In this document: piece after piece, positions 6,657-13,886 of the stretch | Layout of the letters: each line of letters begins with the position of its first letter | Position numbering within the stretch: the first letter of the stretch is position 1 | NCBI GenBank assembly: GCA_964577175.1 | Contig: CAZNYC010000089.1 | Span: 1-17,202 of the forward strand | Source of the DNA: BS750m-G62 sp964577175 | GTDB lineage: Bacteria > Planctomycetota > Phycisphaerae > FEN-1346 | DNA length: 17,202 nt | Reading direction: 5' to 3' | Made by a program: the position numbers and the translations under genes | Notes under the pieces: model-generated | The model's database searches: none | Seen by the model: only the letters and a program-made list of their open reading frames with translations | What the model was told of the DNA's origin: nothing

Positions 6657-9174
6657 CGTCCGTCTCCTCTCGCTGTGTATGGAGGTGAAGGGGTGGCAGG
6701 AGGCACGCGATGCGCGTCCCGCCGCCCGCACGCTTTTCGATCTGGAGCCGGCCGCCCATGCGGCGGCAGCGGTACTCCATGACGCGCAGGCCCATGCCGT
6801 CGCCGGCCTCCGCGGGCTCGGGCAGCCCTTTGCCGTCGTCCTCGATTGCCAGGGCAAGCGACCCGTCGTCCGGCGTGAGGCGGATCCGGAGGCGGCGGGG
6901 CTCGGCGTGGCGGACGGCGTTATGAATCGCCTCCTGGGTAATGCGGTAGAGGTCGGTGGCGGCCGCGGGGTCCCGGACGGTCAGGGGGCCGGGGCATTCC
7001 AGGGTGCACGGAATGCCGTATACCTCGCGCGTTTCGTCCAGGAGGTTCCGCAGGGCCTCGACGAAGGCCTCCTCGCTGAGGTCCACGGGGCACAGGCCGC
7101 GGGCCACGGTCCGTGCCTCGCCGGCGGCCTTGCGGGCGAGGTCGGCGACGGTGCGGGCCCGGTCGGCCAGGGGCGATCCGTCGGCCGAGAGGCGTTTGGC
7201 CAGCATCTCGGCCACGTACGCCAGGCCCGTCAGGTCCTGGCCGAGCGAGTCGTGCAGGTCCTGGCCCACGCGCTGGCGTTCGGTCTCGCCGGCGCTGATG
7301 ACGTCGTCGCGAAGGCGTTTCTCCTCGGTCACGTCCATGAGGGTCAGGAGGACGCCCGCGACGGTGCCGTCCTCGCCGGCGACGGGCTCGGCCGCCCAGT
7401 CCCAGTAGGTCCGGCCGGATTCGGGCGCGCCGGCCTCGAGGGGGGCCTCGGTGGCGCGGCAGGGTTGGCCGGTGTCCAGGACCCGCCGCAGGATCGTCTC
7501 GTGCCGGCGGTCGGCGTGGACCTCGCGGTAGGCGCGGCCGACGAAGTGGTCCGGCTCCCGGCCATGGGCCTGTGCGTAGGCCCGGTTGACGCGGACGAAC
7601 GTCAGGTCCGTGTCGAGGTAGGCGATGAGGAGGTCGGTGGTGTCGAAGAGGCGCTGGACGAGTTCGGCGGTTTCGCGGAGGGCGGCCTCGGTTTGCTTCC
7701 GGCAGCTGACCTCGGCTTCCAGGGCGACGTTCGATTCCACGAGTTCCGACGTCCGGCGCGCCACCTCGTCCTCCAGGCCGTCGCGGGTCCGGCGCAGGGC
7801 CTCCTGGGTTTCCATGAGGTCGGTGACGTCCTCGAAGGCGGCGACGGCGGCGACGATGTGTTGCTGTTCGTCGCGGACGGGCGCCGCGTTGGCGCGGACG
7901 ACGTACTGCGTGCCGTCCGGGCGGGCGAGGAGGACCTCTTCGTCCCACACCTCCTCGCCGGTGAGGAGGGCCCGGCTGGCGGGGAGGCGGTCCGGCGGGT
8001 AGGGGGCCCCGTCCGGCGTGAGCAGCCGGACCCGCTCGGTGTAGGTGCCCATCTCCAGGCCGCTCGGGTCCGCCCCGTACAGTTCCCGGGCGCGCTCGTT
8101 GACGTAGAGGATGCGGCCGCGGGGCGGGCCCACGACGACCACGCCGGCCGGGACGGTCCGCAGGAGGGTTTCGAGCCGCCGGCGGACGGCCTCGGAGTCC
8201 TGCAGGGCGACGGCGACATCCTGCTCGGCCGCCTCCGCCCGCTCCAGGGCCTCGTGCAGGACGGTGATGTCGCGGCTGACGGCGAGCATCGTCACGACGG
8301 TGCCGTCGGGCCCGAACTCGGGGCACAGCCGGGTCTGGAACCATTGCCACCGGCCGCGGATGTGCAGGCGGAACTCGAACGTCTGTTCTTCGCCGCTGCG
8401 GAGGACGCGGTCGACGGCTTCCTCCCCGGCGCCGGCGGCGGCGTCCGGGGCCCCCACCTCGCGGAGCGTCTTGCCGAGCATCCGCTTCACCGGCACGCCG
8501 TGCAGGTCTTCGATGACCGGGTTGGCGTAGAGGAGTCGGCCCTGGGTGTCGATGCGCGAGACGGGGTCCGGGCTGTGGAGGACGAGGGCCCGGAACTCCT
8601 CTTCGCGGCGGCGGCGTTCGGTGACGTCGCGGAACAGCCACCTCAGGCCCGAGACGCGCCCGTCGGCGCCCCAGGACGGCGCGACGGTGACGGCGGCGGG
8701 GACGGGCTCGCCGCCGCGGGGCTGGAGGAGCACTTCCCCGCGCCGGAGCCGCGTGGGCGGCGTCCAGCCCACCGCCAGCCGGTGCAGGGCCGTGCGGTCC
8801 TGCCCGGCGACGAAGACCGCCAGCGGTTTGCCGGGGAGGCGTTGCGGCTCGACGGCGAGGAGGTCGGCGGTGGCGCGGTTCGCCTCCTCGATGACGCCAA
8901 ACGCGTCGGTCGTGACGTAGGCGTCCGGGGCGAAGTCGAAGAGGGCCTGGTACCGGTTGCGGGCGTGCTCGGCAAGGCGGCGGCTGTCGGCGACCTCTTC
9001 GGCCTGGTGGCGGATCTCCTCGTCGGCGGCGGCGAATTCCTCGGCGGTGGCCGAGAGGTCCGCCAGGGCGCCGTCGAGGTCCGGCAGGTCGGTGTGCTCG
9101 GCCAGGCGATTGCGCAGGGCCTGGAGTTTCTCCAGGAGCCCCTCGGTGTCCGGGAAGGGTTTCTTACGAGCCAT
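6631..9174 (-). CDS. Multi-PAS cytosolic sensor histidine kinase (HisKA_3)
   Basis: The 847-aa kinase starts at ATG 9174 with AGGAA eight bases upstream. An N-terminal helical segment (about 10-75) is followed by PAS1 (75-188, ending FRDVTERRRR), PAS2 (192-305), PAS3 (332-455) and a coiled coil (455-500). PAS4 (503-618) comes next, then HisKA_3 with phosphoacceptor H641 in GQDLHDSLGQ, and HATPase_c with N-box YRITQEAIHNAVRH (743-756), G1 EDDGKGLP and G2 GMGLRVM. No transmembrane or extracellular domain is visible, so ligands would be intracellular. It forms a two-component pair with the overlapping response regulator gene. PAS4 and the core are strongly similar to the 503-aa kinase at 3653-5164. 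The PAS ligand cannot be predicted. Confidence 0.96.
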   Translation of the reverse strand: MARKKPFPDTEGLLEKLQALRNRLAEHTDLPDLDGALADLSATAEEFAAADEEIRHQAEEVADSRRLAEHARNRYQALFDFAPDAYVTTDAFGVIEEANRATADLLAVEPQRLPGKPLAVFVAGQDRTALHRLAVGWTPPTRLRRGEVLLQPRGGEPVPAAVTVAPSWGADGRVSGLRWLFRDVTERRRREEEFRALVLHSPDPVSRIDTQGRLLYANPVIEDLHGVPVKRMLGKTLREVGAPDAAAGAGEEAVDRVLRSGEEQTFEFRLHIRGRWQWFQTRLCPEFGPDGTVVTMLAVSRDITVLHEALERAEAAEQDVAVALQDSEAVRRRLETLLRTVPAGVVVVGPPRGRILYVNERARELYGADPSGLEMGTYTERVRLLTPDGAPYPPDRLPASRALLTGEEVWDEEVLLARPDGTQYVVRANAAPVRDEQQHIVAAVAAFEDVTDLMETQEALRRTRDGLEDEVARRTSELVESNVALEAEVSCRKQTEAALRETAELVQRLFDTTDLLIAYLDTDLTFVRVNRAYAQAHGREPDHFVGRAYREVHADRRHETILRRVLDTGQPCRATEAPLEAGAPESGRTYWDWAAEPVAGEDGTVAGVLLTLMDVTEEKRLRDDVISAGETERQRVGQDLHDSLGQDLTGLAYVAEMLAKRLSADGSPLADRARTVADLARKAAGEARTVARGLCPVDLSEEAFVEALRNLLDETREVYGIPCTLECPGPLTVRDPAAATDLYRITQEAIHNAVRHAEPRRLRIRLTPDDGSLALAIEDDGKGLPEPAEAGDGMGLRVMEYRCRRMGGRLQIEKRAGGGTRIACLLPPLHLHTQREETDDDSPRHHT

Positions 9175-9452
9175 CGGTTCGTTCCTGCGGGTGTGTCCGC
9201 TGGTGGGCGCCGCGCTCGCACGCGCGGCGTCCGAGCCCGCTGCGGGCTTGTCCGCCGCAGCCCGAAGGGCGAAGGCGGAAGCCGCGGGTCATCCTCTTCC
9301 GCCATGGCACGTGCCACGGCCGATGGAGATGACCGGCCGCTCCCGCGGCCGGCTCGCAGGGCAGGGGGTTCGAGACGTCGGCTCGAGCGGCACCCGCCGC
9401 TTCCCACCGGCGGGAGGCCTCCTTGGGCATCGGGTGCCGGACGTTGGACATT
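9175..9452. other. 278-bp intergenic gap between cheR-PAS and the multi-PAS kinase
   Basis: It is filled mostly by family A copy 2 and a further inverted repeat CCCGCCG / CGGCGGG (9393-9414, 8-nt loop). No gene or classical terminator is visible. Whether the cheB-cheR transcript continues into the kinase gene cannot be told. Confidence 0.5.
9231..9360 (+). repeat. Dispersed repeat family A, copy 2
   Basis: This copy contains the palindrome TGGCACGTGCCA (9305-9316), GATGGAGATGACC and the perfect hairpin CCGGCCGC-TCCC-GCGGCCGG (9333-9352). Its 5' part is rearranged and longer (about 9231-9280) compared with the copies at 13621 and 15380. Confidence 0.75.
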
Positions 9453-11558
9453 TCAGGCCTTACTCCCATCCGCATCGCCGTCGCGGGCGGTGTCGTCGCC
9501 CACCTCCTCCATCAGAAGGATGGCGCCGCGGAGGTTGTCCTGCGCGTCGGTCCGGGTCTGGATGCGGGTGCGGCAACGGACGGACTGCCCGCGGCGGTTG
9601 ACGGCGTCCATGGTTTTCTGTTCGCAGGCGACCTCGCCGGAGAGGACCCGGCGGACGGCCTTGTGGAGGCCATCGAGTTCCAGGCCGATGTCGAGGTTCA
9701 TCAGGTGCTGGCCGACCACCTCGTCCTCGCCCAGGCCCCACAGTTCGGCGGCCTGGGCGTTCCAACTCTCGACCTGCATTTCCTCGTCCACCGCGACGAC
9801 GCCGGCCTGAAGGCCGTCGAGGACGGACTCGAGAAACGCGTTGACGTTGTCGAGTTCGTCGGTCCGGCTCCGGAGTTGGTCGTTCATGGTCTTGAGTTCT
9901 TCGTTGGTGGCCTGGAGTTCCTCGTTGGTGGTTTCGAGTTCCTCGTTCGAGGCCTGGAGTTCCTCGTTGGTGGTTTCGAGTTCCTCGTTCGAGGACTGGA
10001 GTTCCTCGTTGGTGGTTTCGAGTTCTTCGTTGGTGGACTGGAGTTCCTCGTAGGCGGCCTGGAGGTCGGTGCGGGACTGCTCGAGTTCCGTCTCGAGCCG
10101 GGTGCACTCGGTCTCGTCGCGGAACGCGATCAGCATGCCGCGCACCGTCCCGTCGCCCTGGAACAAGGGGGCGACGTACACGCGAAAGGTCCTGGCCTTG
10201 CCCTCGGAAGGTTCCCAGTGGACGTCGTCGACGGTCGTGGCCTGGCGCTGGTGGGCGACCGCGTCGATGACCGACCGCAGTTCCACCGGCCGGTACGAAA
10301 GTTCGAGGTCCTGGAACGGCTTGCCGAGGTCCGGTTTGCCGAGGCGGAAGAGCGACCGGGCCCGCCGGTTGGCGGCCGCGAGTTTGCGGCTTTCGGCGAG
10401 GATGACCATGGCCTCCGGGGCGGCGTCGAGGGCGGCGGCGTCGAGGGCGGCGGCGTCGAAGGCGGCGGCGTCGAAGGCGGTGTGCGGCTCGGTGGCCCGC
10501 TGGGACGTGGGGCGTTCCGGCGGCCGCGTGGCACGGAGGCGGACCCGGGCGTCGGCCATCGCGCCCGGCACCTTCCGGAACAGCCGGAGGTTCAGGTTCG
10601 CCGGCGTGAACAGGTTCGTGTGCGTCAGCAGCATCTCGGCCTTGCCGAGGAACAGGTACCCCTCGCGGTTCAGGGCGAAGTGGAACCGGGCCAGGATGTC
10701 GGCCTGGGTGTTGGCGTTGAAGTACATGAGGGTGTTGCGGCAGACGAGCAGGTCCAGGCGCGAGATGGGGGCGTCGCGCAGCAGGTTGTGCTTGCCGAAG
10801 ATGACCGACCGCCGGACGCCGTTCGCGAAGGCGTACCCATCTTTCGTTTTCTTGAGGTATTTCTTGCGGAGGTCGTCCGGGATCGGCTCGACCTCCTTCG
10901 CGCTGTAGACGCCGCGGCGTGCCTTCTCCAGGGCGGGGTAGTCCAGGTCCGTGGCGTAGATCTTGACGGCGTCGGGGAAGATCTCGCCCGGGACGGCCTC
11001 GGCCAGCAGGATGGCCATCGTGTACGCCTCCTCGCCCGTCGAGCACCCGGGACACCAGGCGCGGAGGGGGTCGTCCGGCGTAATGCCGTCGGTGATGGCC
11101 GGGATGACGATCTCGTTGACGGCCTGCCAGGCCTCCGCGTCGCGGAAGAACGAGGTGACGTTGATGAGAAAGGTGTTGAAGAGTTCGTTGTACTCGCTGG
11201 GCCGGCCCTGGAGGACGTCCTGATACTCGCTGAAGGAATCGAGGTCGAGTTCCGCCAGGCGCCGCTTGAACCGCCGCCACAGCGTGTTCCGCTTGTAGAC
11301 GGAGAAATCGAAACCGCGCGTGTCGCGGATGAACGCCAGGAGGGCGTCGAACTCGGGCGTGTGCTCGGGGGGTTGCTGCCGCGGGGCGGCCGTCTGCCCC
11401 TCGCCGGCGGGTGCCGCCGGAGCGTCGCCGGTGTCCGCCGTCTCGGCGTCGGGGGGCTCGGTGTGATCGGCGTCGGCGGGCGTCTCGGCGGCCCGGTTCG
11501 GCGCCTCGGGGGGGTCGTCGCCGGCATCCGGCGGGCGGTCGTCGCGGTCGGCGCTCAT
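9453..11558 (-). CDS. cheR: CheR-type protein methyltransferase fused to PAS and coiled-coil domains
   Basis: CheR methylates glutamates of chemoreceptors using S-adenosylmethionine. This 701-aa protein has an acidic, proline-rich N-terminus (1-65), CheR N-domain (about 66-120, YKRNTLWRRFKRRL), and the methyltransferase domain (about 125-335) with SFFRD, the SAM-binding AWCPGCSTGEEAYTMA (167-182) and DLLVCRNTLMYF (269-280). An Ala-Asp linker (362-380) leads to a PAS-like domain (about 378-485), a heptad coiled coil of NEELE/NEELQ units (490-570) and a final PAS (about 575-685). The protein ends there, with no kinase core. Such extensions are usual in CheB-CheR-PAS hybrid kinases; here the CheB part is a separate gene overlapping by 4 bp (ATGA). 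AGGAG precedes the start. No chemoreceptor gene is nearby, so the substrate is unknown. Confidence 0.94.
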   Translation of the reverse strand: MSADRDDRPPDAGDDPPEAPNRAAETPADADHTEPPDAETADTGDAPAAPAGEGQTAAPRQQPPEHTPEFDALLAFIRDTRGFDFSVYKRNTLWRRFKRRLAELDLDSFSEYQDVLQGRPSEYNELFNTFLINVTSFFRDAEAWQAVNEIVIPAITDGITPDDPLRAWCPGCSTGEEAYTMAILLAEAVPGEIFPDAVKIYATDLDYPALEKARRGVYSAKEVEPIPDDLRKKYLKKTKDGYAFANGVRRSVIFGKHNLLRDAPISRLDLLVCRNTLMYFNANTQADILARFHFALNREGYLFLGKAEMLLTHTNLFTPANLNLRLFRKVPGAMADARVRLRATRPPERPTSQRATEPHTAFDAAAFDAAALDAAALDAAPEAMVILAESRKLAAANRRARSLFRLGKPDLGKPFQDLELSYRPVELRSVIDAVAHQRQATTVDDVHWEPSEGKARTFRVYVAPLFQGDGTVRGMLIAFRDETECTRLETELEQSRTDLQAAYEELQSTNEELETTNEELQSSNEELETTNEELQASNEELETTNEELQATNEELKTMNDQLRSRTDELDNVNAFLESVLDGLQAGVVAVDEEMQVESWNAQAAELWGLGEDEVVGQHLMNLDIGLELDGLHKAVRRVLSGEVACEQKTMDAVNRRGQSVRCRTRIQTRTDAQDNLRGAILLMEEVGDDTARDGDADGSKA
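9894..10040 (-). repeat. Seven 21-bp tandem units encoding a heptad coiled coil
   Basis: There are seven consecutive 21-bp units, on the plus strand GAGTTC(C/T)TCGTT followed by a variable 9-bp end, with a 42-bp alternation (GGTGGTTTC versus CGAGGCCTG or similar). In the CheR-PAS protein they encode alternating ETTNEEL and QxxNEEL heptads. The near-identity at the DNA level suggests unit gain or loss by slippage or recombination. Confidence 0.9.
10420..10480 (-). repeat. Four 15-bp tandem units encoding an Ala-Asp linker
   Basis: GCGGCGGCGTCGAGG-type units repeat about four times without interruption. They encode (F/L)DAAA pentads between the methyltransferase and the PAS-like domain of the CheR protein, probably a flexible or variable linker. 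Confidence 0.85.
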
Positions 11559-12181
11559 TCCTTATCTCCTTCCATGACGAGTTTCACGAGGGCCGGCGCG
11601 ATGTCTTCGAGCGGCAGGACGAAGTCGACGCACCCGGTGCGGATGGCGGCCTGGGGCATGCCGAAGAACTCCGAGGAGGGCTGGTCCTGGGCGATGACCG
11701 TCCCGCCCATCTTCTTCACCGCCCGCACGCCCATGCTGGCGTCCTTGCCGGTGCCGGTCAGGACGACCGCGATGGCCCGGTCGCCGTAGGTCGCCGCCAC
11801 CGACTCGAACAAGAGGTCCGCGCTGGGGCGGACGAAGTGGACCATGTCCGAATGCGACAGGGTGAGCGTGCCGTCGCCGTTGACGAGCAGGTGGTGATCG
11901 GGTGGGGCGATGTATGCCCGGCCGTGCTCGATGCGGTCGCCGCTCGCCGCTTCCTTGACGGGGACGGGGGAGCGTTTGTTGAGGATCTCGGCCATGAGGC
12001 TGCGGTGTCGGCGGTCGAGGTGCTGGACGGCGAGGATGGCGGCGCGGAAGTCCTCCGAGAGGCACGAGAGGACCCGCGTCAGGGCGTTCAGCCCACCCGC
12101 CGACGAGGCCAGGGCCACGGCGTCGAACGGCGTCTCGGCGTCGGCGGATTCGGGCGGACGGCGTTTGGCGTCGGACGCCAT
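11555..12181 (-). CDS. cheB: CheB-type protein-glutamate methylesterase, stand-alone catalytic domain
   Basis: CheB removes methyl esters from (or deamidates) receptor glutamine/glutamate side chains. The 208-aa protein starts at ATG 12181 with AAGGGGAG upstream (12189-12196); a longer frame to 12304 enters repeat sequence and is rejected. It is only the esterase domain, with no receiver domain. Family landmarks of the Ser-His-Asp triad are present: the serine in ALASSAGG (about residue 27), the histidine in VQHLDRRH, and the aspartate in LTGTGKDASMG. Without a receiver it cannot be controlled by CheA phosphorylation in the usual way. Its stop overlaps the start of the CheR-PAS gene by 4 bp (ATGA), so the opposing enzymes are translated together. 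Confidence 0.95.
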   Translation of the reverse strand: MASDAKRRPPESADAETPFDAVALASSAGGLNALTRVLSCLSEDFRAAILAVQHLDRRHRSLMAEILNKRSPVPVKEAASGDRIEHGRAYIAPPDHHLLVNGDGTLTLSHSDMVHFVRPSADLLFESVAATYGDRAIAVVLTGTGKDASMGVRAVKKMGGTVIAQDQPSSEFFGMPQAAIRTGCVDFVLPLEDIAPALVKLVMEGDKE

Positions 12182-12564
12182 GGGCTTTCTCCCCTTCGTG
12201 ATCGAAAAAACAACGGGTGCATATGCGCGAGTGCGCCGGTGCGGGCGCGACGTGGGGCCTGTGCCTGTGTCCCGCGCCAGGCTCGAGCAGGCGATTCGCC
12301 CCACGTTCCATTATGAATGCCGCGCACCGGCCACGCAATGGCAAAAGGACATGCGGCAAGCCGCAAGCGGCACGTGGCACGTGGCACGTGCCGCGCTGGG
12401 CGCACTGGTGGGCAAGGCCGGCCGTGGCACGTGGCGCATCGGCATGGCCGGGCCACACGGCGCCCTGATTTCGCGAGACGGTGGTACGGCCGCCGGCCGT
12501 CGGATATGCTGGAGGTGTGGGCGGCGCGGGCGCGCCGTCCCCTCTGTGTGAAAGGACCCTTTGG
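12182..12564. other. 383-bp divergent intergenic region between cheB and the DHH phosphoesterase
   Basis: It must contain promoters for both directions. I see no confident -35/-10 pair; an AT-rich spot near 12205-12226 (AAAAAACAACGGGTGCATATG) sits at a plausible distance for cheB. The middle is repeat sequence (12345-12466). Confidence 0.45.
12345..12466. repeat. Family B repeat tract with three CACGTG palindromes in a row
   Basis: CACGTG occurs at 12371, 12378 and 12385, a 7-bp periodicity. The tract reads CGGCACGTG ... CACGTGCCG and can fold on itself. It is followed by GGCAAGGCCGGCCGTGGCACGTGGCGC, shared with 13803-13826 apart from the left arm, and by GGCCGGGCCACACGGCG. Confidence 0.7.
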
Positions 12565-13596
12565 ATGGCCGAGCCCGCCAAGACCGACGAGAAAGTCCAG
12601 ACCCTGCGCCGCCTGCTGGGCGACCGGCAGACGCTGCTCATCGTGCTCCAGGACAACCCGGACCCGGACGCGCTCGGGGCGGCGACTGCGCTCCGCCGGT
12701 TCGTCCACGCCGTCGCCGACGCCGAGTGCACGCTGGCCAGCGGCGGGCACGTGAGCCGGGCCGAGAACCGCGCCCTTCTCCGGTACCTCGAACTCGACCT
12801 CCACGACGCCTGGCACGTGGCCCCGGGCGGCTACGATGCCGTCGCCGTCCTCGACGCCCAGCCGGGGCAGGGCAACGTGAGCCTGCCGGCGGACTTCCGG
12901 CCGGACATCGTCATCGACCACCATCCGCAGGTCCGCGAGAGCCGCGGGCTCGCCTTCACCGACATCCGCAGCCGCTACGGCGCCACCTCCACCATCCTGT
13001 ACGAGTACCTGCGGGAGGTGGACGTGGAGCCGAAGGCCTCGCTGGCCACGGCGCTGCTGTACGGCATCCGGAGCGACACGGAGGACTTCGGGATGGAATC
13101 GCACACGGCCGACATCGAGGCGGCCGAGTACCTGTATCGCCTGGCGAACAAGAAGATGCTCGGGGCCATCCAGCGGGCCAAGGTGCCGACGCGGTACTTC
13201 CGGATGCTCGCCTTCGCACTCGACGCGGCATACGAATGTGAGGGATGTATCTATGCCACCGTCAACGGCACGACCGAGCCGGACATGATCGCCGAGATCG
13301 CGGACCTGCTGATGCGGCACGAGGAGGCGCGCAGCAGCCTGTGCTGGGGGTACCGCGGCGAGCGGGCGCTGCTGAGCGTGCGGACGGACCACCAGGGCAG
13401 GGGGGCGAACGTGGTCGTCAAGCGGATCGTGTCGCAGAAAGGGAGCGGGGGCGGGCACTTCTGCGCGGCGGCGGGGCGGATTCTCCTCGACGGCGACGGC
13501 GGCGAGGACGAGCGCGAACGCCTGAACGAACACATCCGCCGGGCCTACTTCGACGCCCAGGAGGTGGACGGCCGGAAGTGCCGGAAACTCATCTGA
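12565..13596 (+). CDS. DHH-family phosphoesterase (DHH-DHHA1, NrnA-like)
   Basis: This 343-aa protein starts at ATG 12565 with AAAGGA eight bases upstream; the longer frame from 12481 lacks support. The DHH family comprises metal-dependent phosphodiesterases acting on nanoRNA, pAp or cyclic dinucleotides. Motifs: I DNPDPDALGAA (30-40), II VLDAQ (95-99), III the name-giving DHH (118-120), IV YGIRSDT (166-172), and in the C-terminal DHHA1 domain the substrate-binding GSGGGH (293-298). Motif I has D30 where many members have histidine; this DNPDPDA form also occurs in other members, so it does not imply inactivity. Substrate is unknown: nanoRNase/pAp phosphatase or cyclic-dinucleotide hydrolase are the main options. 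It stands alone, diverging from cheB and converging on the glycosyltransferase. Confidence 0.93.
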   Translation: MAEPAKTDEKVQTLRRLLGDRQTLLIVLQDNPDPDALGAATALRRFVHAVADAECTLASGGHVSRAENRALLRYLELDLHDAWHVAPGGYDAVAVLDAQPGQGNVSLPADFRPDIVIDHHPQVRESRGLAFTDIRSRYGATSTILYEYLREVDVEPKASLATALLYGIRSDTEDFGMESHTADIEAAEYLYRLANKKMLGAIQRAKVPTRYFRMLAFALDAAYECEGCIYATVNGTTEPDMIAEIADLLMRHEEARSSLCWGYRGERALLSVRTDHQGRGANVVVKRIVSQKGSGGGHFCAAAGRILLDGDGGEDERERLNEHIRRAYFDAQEVDGRKCRKLI

Positions 13597-13620
13597 GGCC
13601 CCCGGCGCATCGGCACGGGT

Positions 13621-13690
13621 GTCGTTCGAGCCCGCTGCGGAAGCAGCGGGTTATGCGCCTCCGGCATGGCAGGTGCCACAAGCCGCAAGC
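13621..13690 (+). repeat. Dispersed repeat family A, copy 3 (truncated)
   Basis: GTCGTTCGAG is followed by the perfect hairpin CCCGCTGC-GGAA-GCAGCGGG (13631-13650), TTATGCGCCTCCGGCATGGC and the AGGTGCCA variant of the central palindrome. The second hairpin found in copies 2 and 4 is missing. Confidence 0.8.
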
Positions 13691-13700
13691 CACAACACGT

Positions 13701-13821
13701 TCCCGCGCGGCGGGTCTCCGTACCCGCCGCGCTCCTGATACGCCGGGTGCCACTGGCTGCTTGTCAGCCAGTGTGCTTCGCATGCCGAAACGCACGGCCG
13801 GGCAAGGCCGGCCGTGGCACG
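13701..13821 (+). repeat. Family C three-hairpin element, copy 1
   Basis: The 121 bp are identical to 17054-17174 except for one base (G13802 versus A17155). There are three perfect stems: GCGCGGCGGGT/ACCCGCCGCGC with loop CTCCGT (13705-13732), CACTGGCTG/CAGCCAGTG with loop CTTGT (13751-13773), and CACGGCCGG/CCGGCCGTG with loop GCAAGG (13793-13816). Confidence 0.9.
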
Positions 13822-13866
13822 TGGCGCGCTGGGCGCACGGCCGGGCAAGGCCGGCCGTGGCACGTG
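13822..13866. repeat. Additional CACGGCCGG hairpin next to family C copy 1
   Basis: A second copy of the third hairpin of family C, CACGGCCGG-GCAAGG-CCGGCCGTG (13836-13859), follows directly, ending in GGCACGTG. The second copy is absent after the 17054 element. Confidence 0.8.
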
Positions 13867-13886
13867 TCAAGGGAGAGGGTATGGCC

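Larger units (their letters stand above)
13597..13886. other. 290-bp convergent intergenic region made of hairpin repeats
   Basis: Between the ends of the DHH gene and the glycosyltransferase gene almost every base belongs to a repeat: family A copy 3, family C copy 1 and an extra family B hairpin. CAAGGGAGAGGG (13868-13879), just after the glycosyltransferase stop on the minus strand, matches half of the hairpin after the oxidoreductase gene. These hairpins could end transcription from both sides, though there are no T tracts. Confidence 0.6.

Noticed and set aside
6430..9810. 1126-aa plus-strand open frame
   Set aside because: It is antisense to the multi-PAS kinase and part of cheR, has no recognisable domain or ribosome site, and is explained by strong GC bias at third codon positions.
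9423..11789. 788-aa plus-strand open frame
   Set aside because: It mirrors the CheR-PAS gene; its apparent repeats (EFLVGG-type) are the antisense of the coiled-coil repeat units.
12361..12390. CRISPR-like direct repeats (GGCACGT units)
   Set aside because: Units are 7 bp without spacers; this is a short palindromic tract, not a CRISPR array.
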